Assembly: GCA_003427395.1 (NCBI GenBank)
Contig: BFEA01000175.1
Span: forward strand, 468,709 to 489,090
Source of the DNA: Chara braunii
Lineage: Eukaryota > Streptophyta > Charophyceae > Charales > Characeae
Direction: 5' to 3'
Length of the DNA: 20,382 nucleotides
Part shown: positions 1 through 7,741 of the stretch, in pieces
Numbering within the stretch: the stretch's first letter is position 1
Layout: each line of letters begins with the position of its first letter
The notes under the pieces: generated by a model
Told to the model about the DNA's origin: nothing
Database searches by the model: none
What the model saw: only the letters and a program-made list of their open reading frames with translations
Position numbers and translations under genes: made by a program

Positions 1-747
1 TGTGCACCTGGTGCGTGCGTCACAACCTGTTTAATATCCGAAAGAAAGGTGACGTCTTAGCACTTGTGACGGCTTTACAGTGCTTTGTACATACTGTACA
101 TACTTAGCTCCTGAGGCGAGTACTTTGTAACACTTGGCAGTTTGTTGTGTTGTCATAAAAGAGTTTGTGTGTTTTAGTGTATGGGAAAGGTCGACTTTGC
201 AACTTCGTACCAAGGTGATGGCTTAGCACTTCTGAGTCCTGACCCATTTTCTGCGTGCTTAGCTCCATTTTCTGCGTACTTTGCTCCTGTCAAGTGAGTA
301 GTAACATTGTAGTTCGTAGAGATTAGCAACCGGATTGCTTCCCCCAAGAATAGATGGGGCCTTCGTGTTTTCTTTATAAAAAAAAATAAAAATAAAAAAA
401 TATTGATAACATAAAACAAGAACTTAGCTTGTCCTCACAAAAATAGTTTGTGTCTGGGAAAGACCGGCTTTGCCACTCTGTACTTCAACTAAGACAACTT
501 CAGTGCTTCGTTTGTTCTTACAATTGAAAGCAGTTTTTTTTGAAGTTTTTGTTAGTACTCGTTACGACTTGTTAATACTTGTTGGTGCTTGGCGATGCCC
601 GTTCCTTGTTCGCTCGTGAACCTTTGGTCCTTTGTGTAGGAGACGACTTGGTGGTTAGTGCTTGACCTTTGTGCTTTGTAAGTACTGATTGTCAGACTGA
701 TGAGCGGGTGCAAGTTCCGTGCAACCACCGTCTTCCCTGAACACAAC

Positions 748-750
<3 letters not shown>
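1..750. other. Non-coding, degenerate short repeats
   Basis: No convincing coding region is seen on either strand. The sequence is T-rich with many loosely repeated pieces of the type (t)acttgtt and gcttagc. A 21-bp unit occurs twice in tandem at 245-286. Two diverged similar blocks occur near 175-215 and 445-490 (tgggaaaggtcgactttgc versus tgggaaagaccggctttgc). This looks like an old, decayed minisatellite-like tract; no function can be assigned. Confidence 0.5.
245..286. repeat. 21-bp tandem repeat, 2 copies
   Basis: Two adjacent copies of cattttctgcgtgcttagctc and cattttctgcgtactttgctc (first copy 245-265, second 266-286), differing at three positions. It lies in the non-coding left end of the window. 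Confidence 0.7.

Positions 751-805
<55 letters not shown>
751..805. repeat. (CT)n microsatellite
   Basis: About 27 uninterrupted CT dinucleotides, followed shortly by a run of ten A. Apparent Arg-Glu or Ser-Leu repeat peptides across this tract are artefacts of the dinucleotide repeat. Confidence 0.98.
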
Positions 806-807
<2 letters not shown>

Positions 808-2154
808 GTTAAAAAAAAAACTGCACACATCCTGTGAATGTATACCATCTCTCAGGAGATGCCTACTAGTTACTAAAATAGCAAAAAACAGATGGGCAAA
901 AAAGGTAGGCTTCGCTCACCCAGCCTTCCAGCACGTCCGTGTACGTGCACCCCGGGCAAGGCACCTGGGGGTTACCTGCATGGGGCAACCTATGCAGGCA
1001 GATATCAGCCCTTCTTCTTTCTTTCTTTTGGGGTGGGGTTTTTCTGGACATGCCCAGAGGAGCTCAAATCCGGGTTCGGATTTCTTTTCGAATGTTGGCT
1101 GTTAAGGCGGGGGGAGTGGTGACGGTATAAATTGGTTTTCAAGGGGCTAAAGGGGTTCAAAGGGGGGTGCCTTCATTGGATTCTGCAGTTATCGTTTTTT
1201 AATCGTTGAATCCATGTGGAACTCTTTTTTTTTTATCCTTTAAAGAAGGATCAATCTTTATTAATATGAAAGCCAGGAACCGGGGCTGGCGTCCCTTACA
1301 AGAGTGCCGCAGCTGTGAGCTGAGTGAGGCTCTCCGTCCAGGCAAAGCTCATGCCACGATTGTGTTTCAGTGACTACAATCCTTCTCCTCGTCCTTTGCT
1401 CTACCCGTTCTACAGTTTATTCTAACATTACGAGCACCAATCTACAGTAGTCTATGCTATCCCACAATCAAACAATATTTCACTCCAAGCTGTGTACCTG
1501 TCCTACCTACTTCCAAAACGAATACAAGAAAGAGAGAACAAGAAAGAAAAAGAAAGAGGGAAAGAAAAAAAGGAAAACAGAAAACAAAAGAAAACTAGAG
1601 GAGGCTAAACAAAAGAAAACGAGAGAATACTAAACACGGACAAAACGCAGAAAAGAAGAGGGGAATTGGGGTGCTGAATCGTACAGGCAGGAGCTTGCTT
1701 CCATACAACCATCTCAATCTATAAAAAGAAACAGTTACTTGACAAACGCAAGGAAAGCCGGTGGCATTGCAGACATTCCAGGGTGAATCCGTGTGGAATC
1801 CTGATTTGGCCCTCAACCGAAAGTCGTTCGTATTGCAATTGATACAAACTAGTACATAACATTGGGGTTCATGAAAATCAAGGCTCAGCCAGAGTAGTGG
1901 TGCAACTTTTCTGCTTTTCTGAGGACATATCTGGCCGGTCTGCGTAACAGATCTGAGAGGAAAGGGTGACGCACGGCAAGCTGACAGTCAACCCTCCACT
2001 AGGTTGGAGTAATCAATGCTGTTCAGGGGTCCTTCGGCCAGACGGAAGGAAGCGTGGGTATATCATATTTGTAAAAATATTTTGACTTGCCGGTGGAATA
2101 GGAACCGGACTGAAGCTCCCCAGAATGGAAAGGAGCCAGGACCTTCAGGCCCTG
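806..2154. other. Non-coding region, no gene recognised
   Basis: No open frame with recognisable protein character was found. There is a G-rich passage around 1020-1180 with short repeats of the type aaaggggttcaaagggg, and a purine-rich stretch at about 1505-1625. A TATA-like tataaatt occurs near 1127 but has no gene attached. The stretch 1250-1500 shows no repeat or gene that I can support. Confidence 0.5.
1505..1631. repeat. Purine-rich tract with 25-bp tandem repeat
   Basis: The plus strand is almost purely A and G from about 1505 to 1600. At 1582-1631 a unit beginning aaacaaaagaaaac occurs twice with a 25-bp period. It is simple-sequence DNA without coding character. Confidence 0.6.

Positions 2155-2184
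<30 letters not shown>
2155..2184. repeat. A30 homopolymer
   Basis: Thirty consecutive A residues. This could be the poly(A) of a retrocopy or non-LTR element on the plus strand ending here, but the 150 bp upstream has no recognisable element and no target-site duplication was found, so only the homopolymer is claimed. Confidence 0.95.
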
Positions 2185-2186
<2 letters not shown>

Positions 2187-2358
2187 CGTCGGGGTTCATG
2201 CCTCGCCAGGCTCTAGCTAAGGGTGTGTTTTAGGGCAAAAGTCGGGTGCCCGGGAGCCTGGCAAAACAGCCTAGAAGAAAAATAAATGAAAATGTGAGAG
2301 TCCATGTTGACGATTTTGCCCTTACCTTTCTTTTCCTTTTTCTTCGTCTTCTCAACTC

Positions 2359-2726
2359 TTTGGGAATTCCTTGGCTGCCACTTGGAGGTTCGGAAACGAC
2401 AACCTGTACTGGGGTGTTTTCAAAGAGTACGTAATGGGGATAGCCTCAAGAGGAATCTGGACCTGGTCATCCGGGCTGGACAGGATTTTGGTTCTTGGTC
2501 CAATAGGACCCAGAAAGCGGCAGCCATCTCGGGATGGTTGATGTGTATTGATCGAAATACGTCTATTCGCGAAAAAATCCCAGGTCAGGTTATTCTGTTG
2601 AAAATGGCCTACGTAAGGGAAGGGTTCCCGGTAGACCTTTTTGTAAAGGTACTGGATAACTTCGCTGTAAAAAGAGGCTCGGTCTGGGGAATGACGGCCA
2701 CCCTGGTTAGATGTTTTTGCAAGTAG
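2359..2726 (+). pseudogene. PLE reverse transcriptase C-terminal fragment
   Basis: The frame opens with WEFLGCHLEV, matching the primer-grip-like FLG motif in the RT of the downstream copy. It continues through a thumb-like region (motifs SLKRNLDL, AAAISGWLMCIDR) to a TAG at 2724-2726. There is no catalytic core, so it is inactive. It is informative because at 2639-2643 it has five T where the downstream copy has four. Its frame therefore runs about 27 codons further and ends in a Cys-containing tail, showing what the other copy lost. An ATG at 2304 in the same frame lies upstream of the similarity break and is unlikely to be a real start. Confidence 0.8.
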
Positions 2727-2786
2727 GTTGTAGGAGTAGCTTTTAGGTGTATGTTTCGTTGTTGGGATGTGCTCTGAGGTAGGAAC

Positions 2787-2795
2787 TATAAATAG
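2787..2795 (+). promoter_or_regulatory. TATA box in PLE pseudo-LTR
   Basis: TATAAATAG lies in the untranslated end of the truncated PLE copy and is conserved in the downstream copy at 7457-7465. Its position, about 460 bp before the first ATG of the longer copy at 3253, suits a promoter in the pseudo-LTR that drives the downstream element. Use as a promoter is inference. Confidence 0.55.
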
Positions 2796-3039
2796 CGGGT
2801 GTTCTATTTTTTTTGTCCTCTCACAGCGGACTGGCTTTCGGCCGATACCCTCAGCTAGCGCTATGCGTTAGCTGGAGGAGCGGCCGCCTGTTTTGTATGC
2901 GGAATGAACGGAGGTTTCTTGGGGATGTGGTCAGTTGGCGGAGGCGACGGGATATGACGTTTATGATGTTAATATTTCCCATCGGGGTTCCTGCTATGCG
3001 GGGGTCTTTTATCTGCTGTTGTCATCTACTATTGACTAC

Positions 3040-3091
3040 GTGCTCACGCGTTTTGCGTGTGGTGTGTTGGACTTTGCCCTTGCGCGAGCAC
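3040..3091 (+). repeat. Inverted repeat at PLE copy junction
   Basis: gtgctcacgcg (3040-3050) can pair with gcgcgagcac (3082-3091) across a loop of about 31 nt, with one mismatch or bulge. The left arm lies in the 3' end of the truncated copy. The right arm spans the point where similarity to the second copy ends (3083), so the hairpin exists only at the head-to-tail junction. Confidence 0.45.
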
Positions 3092-3252
3092 TTAATAACC
3101 GACGGAGGGTGGCTACTCCGACTTGGTGGTTAAGACTTTGACCCGTGAGAAGTGAGAAGTGTGAACTGAGTTTTTTGTCGGAGACCGCTTGAAGAGCTGT
3201 TTCGAGCAATTCGAAGTGAATTTGAGAAGCGGCTTGGCTTTCTCGTGGTGCG

Positions 3253-3966
3253 ATGGCGTTTACTAGCCAGCAGCCACCGGAGGATGAGACAGGAGGCGGC
3301 GGTCAATCCGGGCGTAGGAATGTGCCGCAATGTTACTCGTGTAAACATTACAGGCACTACGCAAGGGATTGCGGCATGTACTGGAAAGAGGAGAAGGAGA
3401 AGGCGGATAAACGATGAGAAGAGGCGGAGGATGTACCTAAGGAGCGATCAGCGGTCTACCAACCTCAGCGAGCGAGATCCACGTCGCCTCGTCACAACCG
3501 ATGGGAACCCCCAAGGAGGTCTCCCTCAGCGGACCGGTATTTGTGTCGCTCGGAAGGAAGGAAGGATCCTGCTGCAGATTTGGTGGCCATGTTGCTGGCC
3601 AAAGAGGAAGCTAAGGAGAAGAAACGCCAGGAAAAGGAAGAAAGCAAGAAGCAGCAAGAAGAACAGGAGAAGGCTGCGAGAGAGGAGAGAAGACGTGGAA
3701 GGAAGAAACGTGAACAAATGGAGAACGATCTGAGAATCGCGAGAATCATTGATATGCAGGTGTCGAGAAGGTGGGGAGGTGTGCGGCAGGTTCAGGATCA
3801 GGAGAACCGCCAAGAGCGGAGGAAACGAGCCACTGCAGTTAAGCGGAAGCTTCAGCAACGTTTCGCACCTAGTGACTCGGATACTGACGAGGACATGGCG
3901 GCCATCAACGCCGGAACGGAAAAGCTGGACATACATTCGGAGATATCTGACGATCGGCACCCCTGA
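3253..3966 (+). pseudogene. Gag-like ORF1, N-terminal part: CCHC zinc knuckle plus coiled coil
   Basis: The ATG at 3253 opens a frame whose residues 27-40 form a perfect CX2CX4HX4C zinc knuckle (C27, C30, H35, C40). These knuckles typically bind nucleic acid in retroelement Gag proteins. A TGA at 3415-3417 interrupts after codon 54, but the same frame then continues through an Arg/Ser/Pro-rich stretch and a long Lys/Glu/Gln-rich segment (about 3590-3740) with strong coiled-coil character. It ends in an acidic Ser/Asp tail and a TGA at 3964-3966. A frameshift near 3960 would join it to the next frame. A nucleocapsid-like role for PLE RNA is inference, since canonical PLEs are not known for a Gag. 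Antisense Leu/Phe-rich frames over the Lys/Glu stretch are shadows. Confidence 0.7.
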
Positions 3967-3983
3967 CACGAACGACACGAAGA

Positions 3984-4391
3984 ATGTACGGCAGCGGACG
4001 CCCACCTTTGGGTGTCGTACCACGTAACTTGAACAGGGAAATTACCCCTGGGAATGGCCCGGATGCTAGAGACCGCTATGTGAAGGATATGATTGAGCAG
4101 CTCGATGCGCTAGACTACAAGGAGATAAAAGTGATTAGCAAACACGAGGGCGTTGTGTACGTGCGAAAGAACCAAGCGATCGCTGCCTTAGCCGAACGGC
4201 GCGCGGCAAGAAACTTTGGTAAGGCTAGACTTCCTACTCCGCAAGTCGTAGCTGGAAGCAGCTCTGACTCTGACTCGTCATTGGAAGTGTCTAAAGAAGG
4301 TAGCGAGAGGGATATGCTTGAAGAGTATGGCCGACTGAACGTTTGTGGGCTATTTGTCGCGATCTCGTACGACAACGGAAGAATTGTGTAG
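3984..4391 (+). CDS. Gag-like ORF1, C-terminal part with SAP-like motif
   Basis: A frame of 135 residues that is probably the continuation of the zinc-knuckle ORF after a frameshift near 3960; it is open for several codons before its first ATG. Residues about 30-75 look like two helices separated by a turn (key residues DALDYKEIK, then EGVVYVRKNQAIAAL and an Ala/Arg-rich helix). This resembles SAP-type helix-turn-helix nucleic-acid-binding motifs, but the resemblance is weak. It is followed by a Ser/Asp-rich acidic patch. It stops 31 bp before the endonuclease frame, consistent with an ORF1-ORF2 layout. The function is not established. Confidence 0.5.
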   Translation: MYGSGRPPLGVVPRNLNREITPGNGPDARDRYVKDMIEQLDALDYKEIKVISKHEGVVYVRKNQAIAALAERRAARNFGKARLPTPQVVAGSSSDSDSSLEVSKEGSERDMLEEYGRLNVCGLFVAISYDNGRIV

Positions 4392-4422
4392 GCGTGGACA
4401 GCGCTATCGAGGCTAGTTACAG

Positions 4423-5142
4423 ATGGATTTTGTTTGCTTTGACCATTCGTGGTTGTATTCCGTGGGGGAAGAATTTGTGGAAGATTGGAAGAGTTGGTGT
4501 TTGAAGAATGAAAGGGGCCTGGAAGACGTTGGAGGTTGTGTATATGTGGCTATTTCACCGTATTGCAAGGCTGCTTACATCGGTAAACCCGAGAGGCGCC
4601 TGAATGTTAAATGGAGAGAGCACCACGGGAAGTGTATGCGCGAGGGGACGGGTACGCATTTCCATCGATGGATGCGCACCTATGGTATAGAGAGCTTTTA
4701 TATTAAGCACTGGTCTCCTGTTTTGAACACTACGGGCCGCAGACTGACTAGCTCCCGACGTCAACGGAAAGGAAAACGGGACAGACGGAGGAGAGGTGGG
4801 GAGACTACGGGGAATGTCGAAGCTTTGGAGGTTAAATGCGCCAGGTTCGGTATCAATAATCATAGTACTACCACGAATCTGATTAGTTCTCTCTTGGCGA
4901 AGGATGAGAAGGAGGAGAGGGAGTTTGTCTTGACATCGACAGGGGGAAATGTGTGGATCGAAGGATGGAAACGGGTCAAAAGATGGTTCGGGGAGACCTT
5001 GGTCAGGGTTGAAGGGAAGAGTTGTCGTCTAAGGGAATGTAAGACGGTGTTGGAGAATGGAAATACGATCGTAGTTGAGCACCATCAGAAATGGCGGCGA
5101 AATAATGAAAGGGGTAAGCGCTACTTGATTTCTCTGCTTTAA
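4423..5142 (+). CDS. GIY-YIG endonuclease domain of Penelope-like element
   Basis: A 239-residue open frame, N-terminal part of PLE ORF2. The GIY-YIG fold is readable: CVY at 39-41 in the GIY position, YIG at 52-54, then R59 and H67 in ERRLNVKWREHH, and YGIESF at 87-92, whose E90 matches the YGxExF motif of GIY-YIG nucleases. Such domains nick the target DNA for target-primed reverse transcription. The region after about residue 110 is basic (RQRKGKRDRRRRGG) and then resembles nothing I recognise. The expected CCHH signature of canonical PLE endonucleases is not evident, as reported for Chlamys. The ATG at 4423 is the first after an in-frame TAG at 4414-4416. The reading seems to continue past the stop at 5142 in other frames towards the RT. 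Confidence 0.75.
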   Translation: MDFVCFDHSWLYSVGEEFVEDWKSWCLKNERGLEDVGGCVYVAISPYCKAAYIGKPERRLNVKWREHHGKCMREGTGTHFHRWMRTYGIESFYIKHWSPVLNTTGRRLTSSRRQRKGKRDRRRRGGETTGNVEALEVKCARFGINNHSTTTNLISSLLAKDEKEEREFVLTSTGGNVWIEGWKRVKRWFGETLVRVEGKSCRLRECKTVLENGNTIVVEHHQKWRRNNERGKRYLISLL

Positions 5143-5628
5143 TCCAACTAGGAAATGCAAATCGCAGCTCCCGGTGATTAAAGACTTCACTAGGAAGAGC
5201 ACAAGATCCCTGCTCAGACGGATTGTCAACTCTGCCATTAGAGACGGGTATGGCTTTGAGCTACAGAAAAAGTGAGTAGTACGTGTGCAGTATGACGATC
5301 AAATTAGCCTAGGAGGGGTTCAAAGGGTGCTGGACGGGAAGAATGACGATCTAGCTCTCCCTGAATGTGTACGTGCAACTTTGAAGCGAAAGATTAGGAC
5401 GGTTTGGACACAAAATCCTTTCGTCGCTAATATTCTGCATAATCACAGGCACCATGCGCCGTGATGTTGCTGTTTGCACTTCCTCGATTTCATGGGCATG
5501 TTCGCTTTCGTATCTGGGAGGATTTCCGGGTTCCCACCCTTGTCCACAACGCCTGCAACGTTCCAAGATCCACTAGACCACGTAGGATGGATTCGTTGCG
5601 TAAGGAGTTGGAGTGTTCAGAGAAGTAG
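5143..5628 (+). pseudogene. Linker between GIY-YIG and RT, remnant of CxC region
   Basis: Coding character continues after the endonuclease frame stops. Around 5155-5459 one frame reads RRIVNSAIRDGYGFELQKK, a TGA at 5269-5271, then SLGGVQRVL and LKRKIRTVWTQNPFVANIL. Near 5460 the sense moves to another frame with LPRFHGHVRFRIWEDF and LVHNACNVPRST, ending at a TAG near 5626. Naiad and Chlamys elements have a short CxC-motif domain at this point. Cys codons lie at 5465-5473 (tgt tgc tgt) and at 5475-5477 (C-T-S, possibly C-T-C with the second Cys lost), so the motif is only partly preserved. The segment is broken by at least two stops and a frameshift. Confidence 0.55.
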
Positions 5629-5684
5629 ATAGGTAACACTTCGTGTCATATAATAAGCTCTCGATCAAAAACACACTTGAACAA

Positions 5685-6041
5685 ATGGCTGCAAAAATAG
5701 CGATCGTTATCAAATCTTTTGAAATTCAGACAAAGACACGAGCTCTTAGATTACCAAAAACATGCACGTTATATACAGTGTTACAATCACCTCATATTGA
5801 TAAGAAATCTAGAGAACAATTTAAAATGAAAATCCATAAACAATTGATTGTCATACAAACAGTAACAAAACAATTACGTGAAAAGTTGCATTATATGAAA
5901 CTCCATAAGTTATTTGGCCTTCAATTGAAGGTAACTTTGTCTTATGAAACCCGTTTGGAGGTGGAGTCTTGTTTCAATCTGCCACGAAGAAGTACGAAGG
6001 AGCTACTGGTTGAGGATGTGTACCGAGTGAAAGAACTTTAA
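5685..6041 (+). pseudogene. rps10: Mitochondrial-type ribosomal protein S10 fragment fused to PLE sequence
   Basis: The ATG at 5685 opens MAAKIAIVIKSFE, followed by LYTVLQSPHIDKKSREQF and KMKIHKQLIVI. These are the hallmark segments of bacterial and plant-mitochondrial S10 (uS10), a protein of the small ribosomal subunit. Length and spacing fit plant mitochondrial rps10, and the sequence is AT-rich with organelle-like codons, unlike its GC-richer neighbours. The S10 match fades near 5950; the same frame then runs into PLE coding sequence (FNLPRRSTKELL, EDVYRVKEL) and stops at 6039-6041. The simplest reading is a nuclear mitochondrial insertion (NUMT) of about 320 bp inside the PLE ORF. No introns or nuclear targeting peptide are seen. 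A chance frame is very unlikely given the motif run. Confidence 0.8.
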
Positions 6042-6428
6042 AGGGTTGGTTTTAGCCCCTGTGGATCGGAATCCCGGTGAGAGGGTCGTGATGTGTCCCA
6101 GGCTGGTATTATGAGGCGAATAAGGAATTGTTTGTACGTAGTTCAGGGTCGGTAGCGTAGAGAATGACGAAGGAGGAGGTGTTGGAGGAAGAAAGACGAG
6201 AGTATCAGGAGAGGGGTATGCAGCATTTGGGTAAGTGGACAGTGAAAGGCAGCATAGGGAAAGGATATGCGATCCCCAAGCACAATGACTTGGAGTGCTT
6301 CCGCCCGATATGTCCGACATTCAGTGAGCCGTGTGCGCCCGCGTGTCGAAAGGTAGCGAAGGGCTTGAATTGCCTTTTGAACATGATTCCCACTAATCAG
6401 CATTTCAATCTGAAATACCATTGGCGAC
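5951..6428 (+). pseudogene. PLE reverse transcriptase, N-terminal motifs
   Basis: Three frame segments carry the fingers region of the PLE RT. One, ending at 6041, has RSTKELLVEDVYRVKEL. Next, after a one-base shift at about 6040, comes GLVLAPVDRNPGERVVMCP, which fits the early PLE RT motif with conserved D and PG. Then 6164-6428 has KGYAIPKHNDLECFRPICP and ACRKVAKGLNCLL, matching the K..D...RPI motif and the helix that follows. Two in-frame stops near 6113 and 6120 and a +1 shift near 6420 separate these from the catalytic core. In an active element all would belong to one ORF with the downstream RT core. Confidence 0.65.
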
Positions 6429-7316
6429 GTGGTGGGGCGTCCAGATAAAATTAATCGAGTGGTTGAAAAGAAGGGTAGGAATGTCACGATTCTGGGGGCG
6501 TCATTTGATATTAAGGATATGTTTTTGCGCCTCCCTCATGATGCTATACTCTCTGCCCTCGATTGGCTGCTGGATCGACATCTGCGAAAAGGAAGGAACT
6601 GTGTCTGGGTGAACCCAAGGGGACGAGGTGCCTCAGTATATGGTGGAGCCGGTGATTTGGGTTGGTGTAAGATCTCATTCGATGATCTGAGGAGCTTTGT
6701 GGACTTTAATCTAAAGATTCTAAACCACACCTACACCATAAACTCTGGCATTTTGTTGAAGCAAACCCTGGGGATACTTATGGGGAGCAGTACTAGTCCC
6801 CCTCTAGCCTGTATTTTGTGTGCTCACGCTGAATGGAACTTTCTTGAGTCACTTGGTGGGAGATGCAATCGGGTATATGGCATTCGATTGATGGATGACG
6901 TTTCGCTCTTCTGTACGTATAAGTTGGATGATGTTGTTTCCCTGGCTACCGTTGTTGAGATCCGGGAGGTTTTTCAAACCAGCTACCCCCGTACATTGTC
7001 CCTCGTTCGTATGGACAATGGAACGGGGGTTTGGGAATTCCTTGGCTGCCACTTGGAGGTTCGGAAACGACAACCTGTACTGGGGTGTTTTCAACGAGTA
7101 CGTAATGAGGATAGCCTAAAGAGGAATCTGGACCTGGCCATCCGGGCTGGACAGGGTTTCGGTTCTTGGTCCAATAGGACCCAGAAAGCGGCAGCCATCT
7201 CGGGATGGTTGATGTGTATTGATCGAAATACGTCTATTCGCGAGAAAATCCCAGGTCAGGTTATTCTGTTCAAAATGGCCTACGTAAGGAAAGGGTTCCC
7301 GGTAGACCTTTTGTAA
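6429..7316 (+). CDS. PLE/telomerase-type reverse transcriptase core
   Basis: An open frame of 295 residues with the RT palm. Motif A is FDIKDMF at 26-32 (catalytic D27), motif B is QTLGILMGSSTSPPLA at 112-127, motif C is LMDD at 154-157 (catalytic DD), and the primer-grip-like motif is WEFLGCHLEV at 202-211. The QT.GI.MGS..SP pattern is typical of PLE RTs, sisters of telomerase. Between A and B lie about 80 residues, of which 50-105 could hold the insertion-in-fingers domain reported for N-terminal-endonuclease PLEs. The catalytic residues are intact, but the frame is broken at both ends: it joins the fingers region only through a shift near 6420, and it stops early at 7316 because one T is missing relative to the partial copy. 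The ancestral stop is probably 7394-7396. Confidence 0.8.
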   Translation: MVGRPDKINRVVEKKGRNVTILGASFDIKDMFLRLPHDAILSALDWLLDRHLRKGRNCVWVNPRGRGASVYGGAGDLGWCKISFDDLRSFVDFNLKILNHTYTINSGILLKQTLGILMGSSTSPPLACILCAHAEWNFLESLGGRCNRVYGIRLMDDVSLFCTYKLDDVVSLATVVEIREVFQTSYPRTLSLVRMDNGTGVWEFLGCHLEVRKRQPVLGCFQRVRNEDSLKRNLDLAIRAGQGFGSWSNRTQKAAAISGWLMCIDRNTSIREKIPGQVILFKMAYVRKGFPVDLL

Positions 7317-7741
7317 AGGTACTGGATAACTTCGCTGCAAAAAGAGGCCCGGTCTGGGGAATGACGGCCACCCTGGTTAGATGTTTTTGCAAGTAGGTTG
7401 AAGGAGTAGATTGTAGGTGTATGTTTCGTTGTCGAGATGTGCTCTGAGGTAGGAACTATAAATAGTCGGTGTTCTATTTTGTTTGTCCTCTCACAGCGGA
7501 CTCGCTTTCGGCTGATACCCTTAGCTAGCGCTATGCGTAAGTGGAGGAGCGGCCGCCTGTTCTGTATGCGGATTGAACGGAGGTTTTTTGGGGATGTGGT
7601 CAGTCGACAGGATATGGCGTTTATGATGTTAATATTTCCCATCAGGATTCCCGCTACGCGGGTCTTTTGTCTGTTGTTGTCATCTTCTATTGACTACGTG
7701 CTCACACGTTTTGCGTGTGGTGTGTTGGACTTTGCCCTTGC
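7030..7741 (+). repeat. 3' copy of the ~0.7 kb PLE direct repeat
   Basis: This is the partner of 2359-3083, in the same orientation. Similarity covers the RT C-terminus (to 7396) and the 3' untranslated end, and stops at 7741, where one copy enters the second element and this one enters a C-rich flank. A four-T run at 7309-7312, against five in the other copy, makes the RT stop early here. Confidence 0.85.
7457..7465 (+). promoter_or_regulatory. TATA box in 3' end of PLE
   Basis: TATAAATAG at the position equivalent to 2787-2795 of the truncated copy. Conservation between the copies supports a real element, although it would here direct transcription out of the element into the flank. Confidence 0.5.

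Larger units (their letters stand above)
2359..3083 (+). mobile_element. 5'-truncated Penelope-like element copy (pseudo-LTR)
   Basis: These 725 bp align with 7030-7741, the 3' end of the longer PLE copy downstream (offset about 4670 bp). I count roughly ten differences in the first ~330 bp and more in the untranslated part, where small indels occur. The copy starts abruptly inside the RT gene after a pyrimidine-rich tract at about 2320-2358. It contains the RT C-terminus, a stop at 2724-2726, a TATA box and the 3' untranslated end, and then runs directly into the 5' end of the longer copy. A truncated copy placed head-to-tail before a fuller one is the pseudo-LTR arrangement described for PLEs. 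The breakpoints are where similarity stops by eye. Confidence 0.85.
3084..7741 (+). mobile_element. Chlamys-like Penelope-like element, decayed
   Basis: About 4.66 kb from the junction with the truncated copy to the last base shared with it. Order: 5' leader (3084-3252), gag-like ORF1 (3253-4391), GIY-YIG endonuclease (4423-5142), linker (5143-5628), PLE-type RT (about 5950-7396), and a 3' end with a TATA box. An N-terminal GIY-YIG joined to a C-terminal RT is the permuted order published for the Naiad and Chlamys PLEs; Chlamys occurs in green algae. The copy is dead: in-frame stops, several frameshifts, and an inserted mitochondrial rps10 fragment. No target-site duplication could be defined because the tandem copy occupies the left flank. 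The RT and GIY-YIG motifs are seen directly; the clade name is inferred from domain order. Confidence 0.8.

Noticed and set aside
697-740. ctgatgag at 697-704 as a possible hammerhead ribozyme core
   Set aside because: No GAAA core or matching stems follow at the required spacing, and it is 1.6 kb away from the PLE.
552-1105. Open frames with long Arg-Glu or Ser-Leu repeats over 751-805
   Set aside because: They are translations of the (CT)n microsatellite; the flanks have no protein-like character.
2155-2184. A30 run as the tail of a second LINE or processed retrocopy
   Set aside because: No coding or repeat similarity to a known element upstream and no target-site duplication recognised; kept as a homopolymer only.
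3526-4023. Antisense Leu/Phe-rich frame that looks like a membrane protein
   Set aside because: It is the complement of the Lys/Glu-rich coiled-coil segment of the gag-like ORF; the plus-strand reading has a zinc knuckle and fits the element.
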